Below are positions 1-6,049 of a stretch of DNA of 6,676 nucleotides, one piece after another. The DNA comes from an uncultured Muribaculaceae bacterium (GTDB lineage: Bacteria; Bacteroidota; Bacteroidia; Bacteroidales; Muribaculaceae), in assembly GCA_910579605.1 (NCBI GenBank), contig CAJTUG010000017.1, positions 5,440-12,115 of the forward strand, given 5' to 3'. Positions within the stretch are counted from its first letter, which is position 1. The number at the start of each line of letters is the position of its first letter. The notes under the pieces are model-generated. The model saw only the letters and a list, made by a program, of their open reading frames with translations, did no database searches and was not told the origin of the DNA. The position numbers and the translations under genes were made by a program.

Positions 1-512
1 ATGTCAAACCCGCCTGCGTTTATCATATCAATAGACTGGAGGAAGAACGTGTCTACCACATAGTCTATGTCGCGGCGAAAATTATTCAACATCTTTTTCT
101 TGAAATTGTCGAAACTACCGTCTATATCTATGTAATCGCCACTCTGAGAGGGGATGAAATGAACAGAACCTATGGAAAAGTCAAGTCCTATTTCATTGAA
201 ATATGGTAATGCGGGTCCCCATTCCTTGCCCAAATAGTCTATTTCCATTCCGGCATAAAATTGGCAACCTCTATTAGCATATTTAATTTGGATATGTTTA
301 ACCTCATTGAGATATTCTTCCACGTCTTGGCTTTTCATGTTGCAAGGGCTTGGTATGGGTATCGGCGAATGTGGGGAGAAACCATAGAACCGGAATTCCT
401 CGGAAATAGCGGCAATAGCCATCTCTTCCATTGTAGCATGCCCGTCGCAAAATTGAGTATGACTATGGAAAGTATATTTACGTTCGTTTTTTATTTCTTT
501 GATTATATCCAT
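1..512 (-). CDS. PHP-domain phosphatase, probable histidinol-phosphatase (HisJ/HisK type), 3' end outside window
   Basis: The first 170 codons are visible from an ATG at 512-510; the frame is still open at base 1, so roughly the last third is missing if it has the usual ~270 residues. The PHP metal-site pattern is clear: HSHTQFCDG at residues 16-24 (the H-x-H metal pair), H48 in SPHSP, E90 in AGMEIDYLG and H118 in GSVHFI. This family hydrolyses phosphate esters in the cytoplasm with two or three bound metal ions; the best-known member converts histidinol phosphate to histidinol in histidine synthesis. The arrangement and the AGGFD ending match Bacteroidetes proteins annotated as histidinol-phosphatase. 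No other his gene is visible, so the true substrate is an inference. It starts three bases after the cstA stop, with no Shine-Dalgarno sequence, so it is probably translated from the same mRNA as cstA. Confidence 0.85.
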   Translation of the reverse strand, partial: MDIIKEIKNERKYTFHSHTQFCDGHATMEEMAIAAISEEFRFYGFSPHSPIPIPSPCNMKSQDVEEYLNEVKHIQIKYANRGCQFYAGMEIDYLGKEWGPALPYFNEIGLDFSIGSVHFIPSQSGDYIDIDGSFDNFKKKMLNNFRRDIDYVVDTFFLQSIDMINAGGFD

Positions 513-515
513 AAA

Positions 516-1961
516 TTATGCTTGCTCTAATGGCAACGAATTGCGAATTTTTTTAAGATTCAGCGCAAAAAGTGCAATCAAGAAAACATCAAAAGTAGTT
601 GCAATGGTCAGAGCCGGTGTCATGCCGAGGCCAAATCCTTCGGGCGATGGGGCATAGAAAATGTAGGTTGTAACCACCATTGTCATGAAGATTGCCGGCA
701 CAAGGCATATAACGAATGCTTTTCGTTTACGTGCAAGATAAACAGTTGCGGCCCATAATGTGAACGCTGCCAATAATTGGTTTGTCCAAGCAAAGTAGCG
801 CCACAAGATATTGAAGTCTATAAGCATAAGGGCAAAAGATGCCGCAAAGAGCGGCAAAGCTGCCAAAACTCGTTTATAGAACTTTGTCTGGTCTAAGTGC
901 AACATATCGGCAACAGTGAGGCGGGCCGATCGCAAAGCGGTATCGCCTGTTGTAATAGGAGCGGCTACTACGCCGAGTATTGCTAAAATGCCACCGAATG
1001 TCCCCAACCATGCCATTGAAATGTCGTTTACCAAAGCGCCGGCGCCTGCATGAGATGAAAGATAGTCGGCCAGTTGGCTGTAGCCTCCGGTGAATGCTAT
1101 TGCCGCGGCTGCCCATATTAGGGCAACTATGCCTTCGGCCACCATTGCTCCGTAGAATACGGGGCGGGCGAGTCGTTCGTTTTTGAGGCAACGAGCCATC
1201 ATTGGCGATTGAGTGGCATGGAATCCCGATATAGCTCCACATGCTATGCTCACAAACATCATGGGAAAAATAGGATGCCCGTTGTCGGCAAATCTGGACC
1301 CGAGTCCGTCGGTTATTCCGTCGGGGATAGGATAAGCTCCCGAAAGAAGAACAACCATAAGACCTCCGGCCATGAATAGGAGCGCAAAACCGAAAATCGG
1401 GTAAAAGCGGCCAATTAATTTGTCTACAGGCAAAAGCGTTGCTAATATGTAATAAATAAAGATTATTGCAATCCAAAAGTTTACGTTTGCCCAGTCGGGA
1501 GTCATGCCGGCTATGAGATTTGCCGGAGTAAGCACAAAAACAGCTCCTACCAACACCAAAAGTATCACAGAAACTATTCTCATGATTGCCTTGATTGCAG
1601 AGCCAAGCTCTCTGCCTACTAATTCAGGCAGAGAAGCCCCGTCGGCTCTCAGACTCATCATAGCAGATATGAAATCATGGACGGCACCGCCGAAAATAGT
1701 GCCGAGCGAAATCCACAAAAAAGCCGCCGGACCAAACATAACGCCCATTATGGCTCCGAAAATCGGTCCAAGGCCGGCTATGTTAAGGAACTGGATGAGG
1801 AAAACTTTCCATGTTGGTATTTCTACGAAATCTACGCCGTCTGCCTTGCTTTGGCATGGTGTGGGACGCGCCGGATCTATGCCGAAAACACGTTCGGCAA
1901 CTGTACCATAGATGAAATAGCCGCCTATTAAGACGGCTAAAGCGAGGAGAAAGGTTGTCAT
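516..1961 (-). CDS. cstA: CstA-family carbon starvation protein (pyruvate/peptide transporter), short form
   Basis: A 481-residue, very hydrophobic inner-membrane protein with more than ten likely membrane segments. Family landmarks are present in order: QFLNIAGLGPIFGAIMG (57-73), GTIFGGAVHDF (87-97), GFHATQSPMMARC (246-258), ITTGDTALRSARL (336-348) and WRYFAWTNQLLA (387-398). CstA-type carriers import pyruvate or peptides, and in enterobacteria are induced by carbon limitation. E. coli CstA has about 700 residues; the shorter ~480-residue form is common in Bacteroidetes and Firmicutes, so this is not a truncation. The ATG at 1961-1959 overlaps the floA stop by one base (TAATG), which fixes the start and suggests translational re-initiation. 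The PHP phosphatase gene follows after three bases. Family assignment is secure; the exact substrate cannot be read from sequence. Confidence 0.95.
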   Translation of the reverse strand: MTTFLLALAVLIGGYFIYGTVAERVFGIDPARPTPCQSKADGVDFVEIPTWKVFLIQFLNIAGLGPIFGAIMGVMFGPAAFLWISLGTIFGGAVHDFISAMMSLRADGASLPELVGRELGSAIKAIMRIVSVILLVLVGAVFVLTPANLIAGMTPDWANVNFWIAIIFIYYILATLLPVDKLIGRFYPIFGFALLFMAGGLMVVLLSGAYPIPDGITDGLGSRFADNGHPIFPMMFVSIACGAISGFHATQSPMMARCLKNERLARPVFYGAMVAEGIVALIWAAAAIAFTGGYSQLADYLSSHAGAGALVNDISMAWLGTFGGILAILGVVAAPITTGDTALRSARLTVADMLHLDQTKFYKRVLAALPLFAASFALMLIDFNILWRYFAWTNQLLAAFTLWAATVYLARKRKAFVICLVPAIFMTMVVTTYIFYAPSPEGFGLGMTPALTIATTFDVFLIALFALNLKKIRNSLPLEQA

Positions 1962-2947
1962 TATTCTTGACTGCTATTTTGTGGAACCGATGGCGCTTGA
2001 CCAAGGCTTTCGCGCATATTTGTATCGGCTTCTATATTCTTCATCTTATAATAGTCCATAATGCCAAGGTTTCCTGAAATGAATGCTTGAGCCATGGCTT
2101 TTGGCAGTTCTGCTTCTGCTTCTATAACTTTGGCGCGAGCTTCTTGCGCGAGGGCTTTCATTTCTTGTTCGCGAGCTATCGCCATGGCGCGGCGCTCTTC
2201 GGCTTTGGCTTGGGCAATGTTTTTGTCGGCTTGTGCCTGGTCTATTTGCAATGCCGCTCCAATGTTGCGTCCTATATCGATATCTGCAATGTCGATAGAG
2301 AGTATTTCAAATGCTGTACCTGAATCAAGGCCTTTTTTGAGCACTAATTTAGAAATTGAATCAGGGTTTTCAAGAACTTGCTTATGGCTTTCTGATGAAC
2401 CGATGGATGAAACGATGCCTTCGCCTACACGAGCAAGAACGGTATCTTCACCTGCTCCGCCTACAAGTTGGCGTATATTTGCCCTTACTGTCACACGAGC
2501 TTTTGCAATAAGTTGGATTCCGTCTTTGGCAACCGCAGTTACGGGAGGAGTGTCTATCACTTTTGGATTTACGCTCATCTGCACGGCTTGGAAAACATCA
2601 CGACCGGCGAGATCTATCGCTGTGGCCATTTTGAACCCGAGATCGATATTTGCCTTAGACGCCGAAACCAATGCATGGACAACGCGTTCAACGTTACCGC
2701 CGGCAAGGTAGTGGGCTTCTAAATCGTCGCGTGTCACATCTTTAAGGCCGGCCTTATGTGCTTCTATCAAGGCACGGACAATAACACCTGGAGGTACTTG
2801 ACGAATACGCATAAGTACAAGCTGCAGAAGCGATACTTTCACTCCGCTTACACGGGCTGAAATCCACAGGAAAAACGGGCAATAGTAGAAAAATACTACA
2901 AGCAGAATTACTACTGCCGCGCAGATAAGGATGATTGTGATTTCCAT
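1961..2947 (-). CDS. floA: Flotillin-like protein FloA (SPFH/UPF0365 family)
   Basis: A full-length 328-residue FloA. Residues 3-29 form an N-terminal hydrophobic membrane anchor (ITIILICAAVVILLVVFF plus a second short hydrophobic patch). Family hallmarks follow: RIRQVPPGVIVRALIEAHKA (47-66), the SPFH core with NPKVIDTPPVTAVAKDG (127-143), VGEGIVSSIGSSESHKQVLE (174-193), FEILSIDIADIDIGRNIGA (213-231), then an Ala/Glu-rich coiled coil (about 235-285) and the tail LGIMDYYKMKNIEADT (294-309). FloA oligomerises into membrane microdomains that scaffold other membrane proteins. In many bacteria its gene follows an nfeD-like gene; here the preceding gene is an exported TPR/PD40 protein 29 bases upstream, and a CstA transporter follows with a one-base overlap. 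No Shine-Dalgarno sequence is seen. A 12-base palindrome spans the start codon. Confidence 0.96.
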   Translation of the reverse strand: MEITIILICAAVVILLVVFFYYCPFFLWISARVSGVKVSLLQLVLMRIRQVPPGVIVRALIEAHKAGLKDVTRDDLEAHYLAGGNVERVVHALVSASKANIDLGFKMATAIDLAGRDVFQAVQMSVNPKVIDTPPVTAVAKDGIQLIAKARVTVRANIRQLVGGAGEDTVLARVGEGIVSSIGSSESHKQVLENPDSISKLVLKKGLDSGTAFEILSIDIADIDIGRNIGAALQIDQAQADKNIAQAKAEERRAMAIAREQEMKALAQEARAKVIEAEAELPKAMAQAFISGNLGIMDYYKMKNIEADTNMRESLGQAPSVPQNSSQE

Positions 2948-2955
2948 TGCAATGG
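2944..2955. repeat. 12-base perfect palindrome over the floA start codon
   Basis: CCATTGCAATGG reads the same on both strands and contains the floA ATG (2947-2945). In mRNA it could form at most a 4-bp stem with a UGCA loop. It may be chance, a weak start-site structure, or a protein site; nothing else supports a function. Confidence 0.3.
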
Positions 2956-2976
2956 TTAGTTTTATATGGTTTTAGA

Positions 2977-4404
2977 TTATTTTTCAAGACGGGCAACAGA
3001 ATTCCTGAGTTGTTTGATTTCAGCTCTTATTCTTGTTGTTTCTTCTTCGGAATCTAATATTGCTTGCGACACAGATTTATTGCCATTCCTGTATTGTTGC
3101 CTCAACTTTTCTTCGGCTTCGATATGCTTGCGCAGTCGAGCCTGGCGGCCTAATAGTTCGAGCATGGCACTTTTTGCCTGTTGGGAACGGAAATCTGAAA
3201 GATGTGTATAAACTCTCCCTCCGCCGAGATCTATGCAGAATCTTGGGGATGTTTGACTTGTGGCTTGATTGCTCTCCTTGGGGAGTTTTTTTGCAAGCAT
3301 AGCTTTATAGTCTGTGTCGGGATTGCGTGTGAGCGAAATATTGTCGAGGCGAGCCAAAGAGGCGATATTAGAATCGTCGGGTTCTACGTTGACCCTTACT
3401 TGCGAGGGGGCGAATACATATATAGTAACCTTTCCGGGAACTTGGTTTCTATCTGTTGCCCACCAGCCTAAGCCTGAAGCTTCATCTATGGCAAGAAGAA
3501 AATCGTTGTATGGCGAATTGTAGGGCATACCCATGTTCTGTGGTTGGAAATATTCGGTTTGCCCATTGTCGCCTTCGGTGCGTCTGGTCATAAAAATATC
3601 ATAACCACCGAGACTGTTTTGGCCGTCATTGGCAAAATATAAGGTCATCCCGTCGGGCATGAGGAATGGATACATTGCATTGCCACCCTCGGCAAGATTG
3701 TCGGGCAATGCAGTCGTGTGATCCATACTGCCGTCGTCCAGAATGCCTGCAGAATATATTTTCCAAAATTCGTCGTCTTTGGCAGCCCATAGAACCTCGC
3801 TATTGTTTTCCGGCATATATCCTGCCGAAACTTCGTTTAGCCCGTCTATTCCTTGCAGCCTGTTTATTGCCTCGGGAGGGAGTATACGCCCTGCTGGAGC
3901 GCTCAGACGGTATGCCGTGAAAAAAGTAGCGGAATCTATTTCAATGGAATCCAGAATTTCTATTTTCTCTACGCGCTCCATCATATTTTTCATTCTCACA
4001 AGCCTGCCGGATGTCTCGTTGAAAGACTCTCCCAATTCTTTACGTTGCTTCTTGGCAGAAGATTCCCATTTTTCCATATGGGCTTCTGCGTCTGCAACCC
4101 GGTATTGGTCAAGTGCAATTTGTGTCAGTAATTCCGATGCCACTGCTACATTGCGGCCTTCGGAGACTTTAAGAGGCTGGATAGCTTCGTCTGTTCGTCC
4201 GAGTTTGTGGAGCGATGCGCCAAGATAGTAAGTCACAGTACCGTCGCGCGGCGTCCTTTTTGCAAGTTTTTCCAAAATTTCAAGTGCCTGCTGATATTCC
4301 CCCTCAAAATACAATTTCTTGGCTTCGTCTACAGGAGCAGCCATGGCAGTTATAAAACCAAATGCCATGCTTAGAGAGAGCGCAACTTTTTTTATCTGTT
4401 TCAT
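2977..4404 (-). CDS. Exported TPR / PD40 (WD40-like) protein with C-terminal coiled coil
   Basis: A 475-residue protein of no assigned function. Residues 1-23 are a type I signal peptide (basic MKQIKK, hydrophobic core, cleavage likely after ITAMA), placing it in the periplasm or at the outer membrane; no lipobox cysteine is seen. Residues about 24-115 form TPR-like helices (LYFEGEYQQALEILEKLAK; YYLGASLHKLGRTDEAIQPL). Residues about 190-335 hold PD40-type propeller motifs, notably YPFLMPDGMTLYFAND (245-260) with GGYDIFMTRR after it, and GLGWWATDRN (311-320). Residues about 405-475 are charged and heptad-like, a probable coiled coil. Bacteroidetes envelope proteins with TPR and PD40 often end in a peptidoglycan-binding OmpA domain; that domain is absent here. 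The gene leads a probable operon with floA, cstA and a PHP phosphatase. The ATG at 4404 is chosen because it begins a complete signal peptide. Confidence 0.85.
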   Translation of the reverse strand: MKQIKKVALSLSMAFGFITAMAAPVDEAKKLYFEGEYQQALEILEKLAKRTPRDGTVTYYLGASLHKLGRTDEAIQPLKVSEGRNVAVASELLTQIALDQYRVADAEAHMEKWESSAKKQRKELGESFNETSGRLVRMKNMMERVEKIEILDSIEIDSATFFTAYRLSAPAGRILPPEAINRLQGIDGLNEVSAGYMPENNSEVLWAAKDDEFWKIYSAGILDDGSMDHTTALPDNLAEGGNAMYPFLMPDGMTLYFANDGQNSLGGYDIFMTRRTEGDNGQTEYFQPQNMGMPYNSPYNDFLLAIDEASGLGWWATDRNQVPGKVTIYVFAPSQVRVNVEPDDSNIASLARLDNISLTRNPDTDYKAMLAKKLPKESNQATSQTSPRFCIDLGGGRVYTHLSDFRSQQAKSAMLELLGRQARLRKHIEAEEKLRQQYRNGNKSVSQAILDSEEETTRIRAEIKQLRNSVARLEK

Positions 4405-4412
4405 ACTGAATA

Positions 4413-4445
4413 CAAATATACGGAAATATTCTGAAATAGCAATAA
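4413..4445 (-). promoter_or_regulatory. Bacteroidetes-type promoter for the TPR/PD40-floA-cstA operon
   Basis: On the minus strand TTATTG (4445-4440) is followed by exactly 19 bases and then TATATTTG (4420-4413). This fits the known Bacteroides sigma-ABfr pattern of TTG at -33 and TAnnTTTG at -7. The -7 box ends only 8 bases before the ATG at 4404, so the expected transcript start falls within a few bases of the start codon. The promoter sits directly after the terminator-like hairpin at 4454-4490. Confidence 0.7.
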
Positions 4446-4453
4446 CAAATTAA

Positions 4454-4490
4454 AAGCTGCCAAAGCGAAATATTGCGCTTTTGGTAGCTT
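4454..4490 (-). terminator. Terminator-like hairpin after manA
   Basis: Reading the minus strand, AAGCTACCAAAAGCG pairs with CGCTTTGGCAGCTT as a 14-bp stem with one bulged base and one G-U pair, around an A/T-rich loop of about 8 bases. It is followed by TTTAATTTGTTATT, a T-rich though not perfect tract. Its place between the end of manA and the next promoter suits an intrinsic terminator. Confidence 0.65.
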
Positions 4491-4503
4491 GTTAAACATA
4501 CGA

Positions 4504-4545
4504 GGAAGCCGCAAACGAATACTTAAAGTTATCCTGCGGCTTGCC
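4504..4545 (-). repeat. Inverted repeat with 21-base loop in the manA-downstream gap
   Basis: AAGCCGCA (4506-4513) and TGCGGCTT (4535-4542) are exact reverse complements, and GG/CC at 4504-4505 and 4544-4545 extends the stem past a one-base bulge. The loop is 21 bases. No T tract follows on either strand, so a terminator role is weak; it could be a 3'-end RNA structure protecting the manA transcript. Confidence 0.4.
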
Positions 4546-4552
4546 TAAATTC

Positions 4553-4566
4553 ATAATCCGGATTAT
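4553..4566. repeat. 14-base perfect palindrome
   Basis: ATAATCCGGATTAT is fully self-complementary. It lies 30 bases past the manA stop and well over 100 bases upstream of the next promoter. A protein-binding site is possible but unsupported. Confidence 0.35.
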
Positions 4567-4570
4567 ATTC

Positions 4571-4593
4571 TGATACTTTAATATTAAATATCA
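4571..4593. repeat. A/T-rich inverted repeat right after the manA stop
   Basis: TGATA, one unpaired C, then TTTAATATTAAA and TATCA form a nearly perfect inverted repeat two bases past the manA stop codon. It is A/T-only apart from the ends, so any hairpin would be weak. It may help define the mRNA 3' end. Confidence 0.3.
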
Positions 4594-4595
4594 GT

Positions 4596-5545
4596 TTATA
4601 CTTGTGCCGTAAGAAGTTTGCCAACACCCGAAGCGGAAACGGGCAAGTTGCTGGCTGGTATGAGGTATGTTTCACCCTGCTTTATTGTGAGATTGCCCGA
4701 TATTTCGCTATTGATTGTTGCGGTCCCTGATATGCACATTACTATTAAAAAAGATCCGCTTTTAAATCGGTTGGTATATTTCCGGTCAATTGTATTTGCT
4801 TTACCGTGAAATATGTGCAAGACACCAATTCTTCGCTTTGTGCATCTGCTATGCAGAATGCTTTGTCGTTGAAATCCAATGCGTTGAGGGCTTGGTCTAT
4901 ATGGAGCGGTCTTTTGTTGCCCGATTTATCCGTGCGGTTATAGTCGTAGAGGCGGTATGTGATATCGCTGTTTTGCTGGATCTCCGCCAAAAGATTTCCT
5001 CCACCTATAGAATGGACAGTGCCTGCAGGTATGAAATAAGATTGACCTTCTTTGCTGTCGTATTCTTTCACGGCATCCATAAGATTCCCCGAGTCTATAA
5101 GTTCCCTAAGTTTGTCGGGGGTGTAACCATCTTTTATGCCAAGATATATTTTGGCATTGTCGTCGGCTTGGATTATGTGCCACATTTCAGTTTTGCCTTT
5201 TTCTCCGTGAGAATGGCGTGCTATGCGGTCTGTCGGATGCACTTGGACAGATAGGTTTTCTTTGGTGTCGATAAATTTAACCAAGAGAGGGAATTCATTG
5301 CCGAAACGACCGTAGATATCATCTCCTAATAGTTCAGGCCCGAATTCATCGATAAGCTGGCAAATGGATTTGCCTTTATGAGGCCCTCTGTCTACAACAG
5401 AGACCGACCCGGGAATTGTAGATATTTCCCAGCTCTCGCCAATATTTATGTCGCTCGTAGAGATACCTTTGAAGGCAGCTATTTTATTGCCGCCCCATAC
5501 CACCGGTTTGAGAATAGGCTGAAAATGAAGGGGCTCTAAAGGCAT
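4596..5545 (-). pseudogene. manA: Class I mannose-6-phosphate isomerase, reading frame broken near the C-terminus
   Basis: ManA interconverts mannose 6-phosphate and fructose 6-phosphate in the cytoplasm, feeding GDP-mannose/fucose synthesis or mannose use. The first frame (5545-4745) gives 266 residues with the family landmarks: PILKPVVWGG (10-19), IGESWEIS (35-42), FPLLVKFID (85-93), the zinc site LSVQVHP (98-104, Q101 and H103) with E120 in KTEMWH and H178 in PAGTVHSIG, and AEIQQNSDITYRLYDYNR (187-204). It then ends at a TAA. The expected C-terminal cupin strand continues in the -1 frame to 4596 (FLIVMCISG ... KQGETYLIPA ... LLTAQV). Joined, the product would be 316 residues, close to the usual ~320. 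One missing base in AAAA (4763-4760) or in the T6 run (4752-4747) explains the break; the first model reads DLKSGSFLIV, the second DLKADLFLIV. Everything else is undecayed, so the event is recent, an assembly error, or bypassed by recoding. The gene stands alone between two terminator-like hairpins. Confidence 0.85.
4747..4766 (-). other. Candidate recoding or slippage region in manA (slippery heptamer plus T6 run)
   Basis: On the coding strand T TTA AAA (4766-4760) lies in the correct phase (GAT TTA AAA GCG) to be an X XXY YYZ slippery heptamer, and a -1 slip there enters exactly the frame that encodes the ManA C-terminus. Eight bases later comes TTTTTT (4752-4747), where one extra U added by slipping RNA polymerase would restore the same frame. 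The frame-0 stop is at 4747-4745. I see no convincing stem-loop just downstream nor a clear internal Shine-Dalgarno upstream, so plain mutation or sequencing error remains at least as likely. Confidence 0.4.
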
Positions 5546-5589
5546 AATAGATAATATAGAGAAACGAGTTGAAAATTTCGTTATAATGG

Positions 5590-5597
5590 CAAAATTA
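5590..5597 (-). promoter_or_regulatory. Possible -7 box for manA
   Basis: TAATTTTG on the minus strand matches TAnnTTTG and would give a leader of roughly 35-40 bases before the manA ATG at 5545. No TTG is found about 19-21 bases upstream, where the GC-rich hairpin lies instead, so the match may be chance in A/T-rich DNA. Confidence 0.3.
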
Positions 5598-5600
5598 GAA

Positions 5601-5625
5601 GGGACGCACCGAGCGGGCGCGTCCC
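5601..5625 (-). terminator. Strong GC-rich hairpin, probable terminator of the bamD-rpoZ transcript
   Basis: GGGACGCGCC and GGTGCGTCCC on the minus strand pair over 10 bp (one G-U pair) around a 5-base loop, CGCTC. The sequence after it is TTCTAATTTTG, a moderate T tract. It sits between rpoZ and manA, as a terminator should. Three further G residues precede the stem. Confidence 0.65.
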
Positions 5626-5652
5626 CCCGAAACGGTAGGAGAGAAGGTGCAA

Positions 5653-5677
5653 CTTTATAAAGCCGCTCCTCGGAGCG
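5653..5677 (-). repeat. Two adjacent small palindromes just after rpoZ
   Basis: Three bases past the rpoZ stop, CGCTCCGAGGAGCG (5677-5664) can form a 5-6 bp GC stem with a tiny loop, and CTTTATAAAG (5662-5653) follows as a 10-base palindrome. Together with the hairpin at 5601-5625 they look like the 3' end of the rpoZ mRNA. The first stem lacks a proper T tract, so alone it is a poor terminator. Confidence 0.35.
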
Positions 5678-5680
5678 AGA

Positions 5681-6013
5681 TTAGATATTGTTGCGGTCCT
5701 TGTTGGATTTGCGGAAGAAGAGTTTATGGTCGATATACTCTTGGGTTGCTATGAGGGTAGGCTTGGGTAAGCGTTCATAGTAACGGGAGATTTCGATCTG
5801 TTCGCGGTTCTCGTTTATTTCCTCAAGGTTGTCGTTGTAGGGTGCGAATTCCTGAAGTTTCTTTTCGAGATCGCTCTTCATCTGTTGTGCGATTTGGTTT
5901 GCTCGTTTGGAGATGATGCAAACGGTTTCGTAGATGTTGCCGGTGTCCTGCGAGAGTTCTATCATATCGCGGGTTACGGTAGTGAGCGGAGTGTTGCTTT
6001 TCTTGAAATCCAT
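5681..6013 (-). CDS. rpoZ: RNA polymerase omega subunit, Bacteroidetes type
   Basis: A 110-residue protein matching the Bacteroidetes omega (RpoZ/Rpb6-like) family over its full length. Visible hallmarks are MDFKKSN at the start, the Rpb6-like core TGNIYETVCIISKRANQIAQQMK (about 24-46), the acidic linker EFAPYNDNLEEINENREQIEISRYYE, and LPKPTLIATQEYIDHKLFFR near the end. Omega binds the beta-prime subunit and helps assemble and stabilise RNA polymerase. It lies 36 bases after bamD with no Shine-Dalgarno sequence, and the bamD-rpoZ order is, as I recall, usual in Bacteroidales. Terminator-like hairpins follow it. The start ATG is the only sensible one, since it gives the conserved N-terminus. 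Confidence 0.9.
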   Translation of the reverse strand: MDFKKSNTPLTTVTRDMIELSQDTGNIYETVCIISKRANQIAQQMKSDLEKKLQEFAPYNDNLEEINENREQIEISRYYERLPKPTLIATQEYIDHKLFFRKSNKDRNNI

Positions 6014-6049
6014 GTTTATATTTAGAAAATTTTTGGTTCTTGGTGAAAT

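Noticed and set aside
261..530. 89-residue plus-strand open frame near the left end
   Set aside because: It is antisense to the PHP phosphatase gene, whose metal-site motifs are read on the minus strand over the same bases.
874..1476. 200-residue minus-strand open frame inside cstA
   Set aside because: It is the other minus-strand frame of a clear CstA gene; its Arg/Ser/His-rich, low-complexity composition has no recognisable domain.
2094..2711. 205-residue plus-strand open frame antisense to floA
   Set aside because: It mirrors the floA codons; Ala/Ser/Arg-rich composition and no domain pattern, so it is a by-product of codon bias on the coding strand.
3743..4228. 161-residue plus-strand open frame antisense to the TPR/PD40 gene
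   Set aside because: It lies wholly within a gene with a clear signal peptide and domains; no start signal or protein family supports it.
4504..4545. Riboswitch or tRNA-like element in the gap after manA
   Set aside because: Only one simple stem is seen; no conserved riboswitch core or cloverleaf could be recognised, and the position is downstream of a gene, not in a leader.
4596..4820. Separate 74-residue gene starting at an ATG at 4820
   Set aside because: Its first 20 residues overlap ManA coding sequence out of frame and look random; the rest is the displaced ManA C-terminus, so it is not an independent gene.
4790..5254. 154-residue plus-strand open frame opposite manA
   Set aside because: Cys/Phe/Val-rich antisense reading of conserved ManA codons, with no family resemblance.
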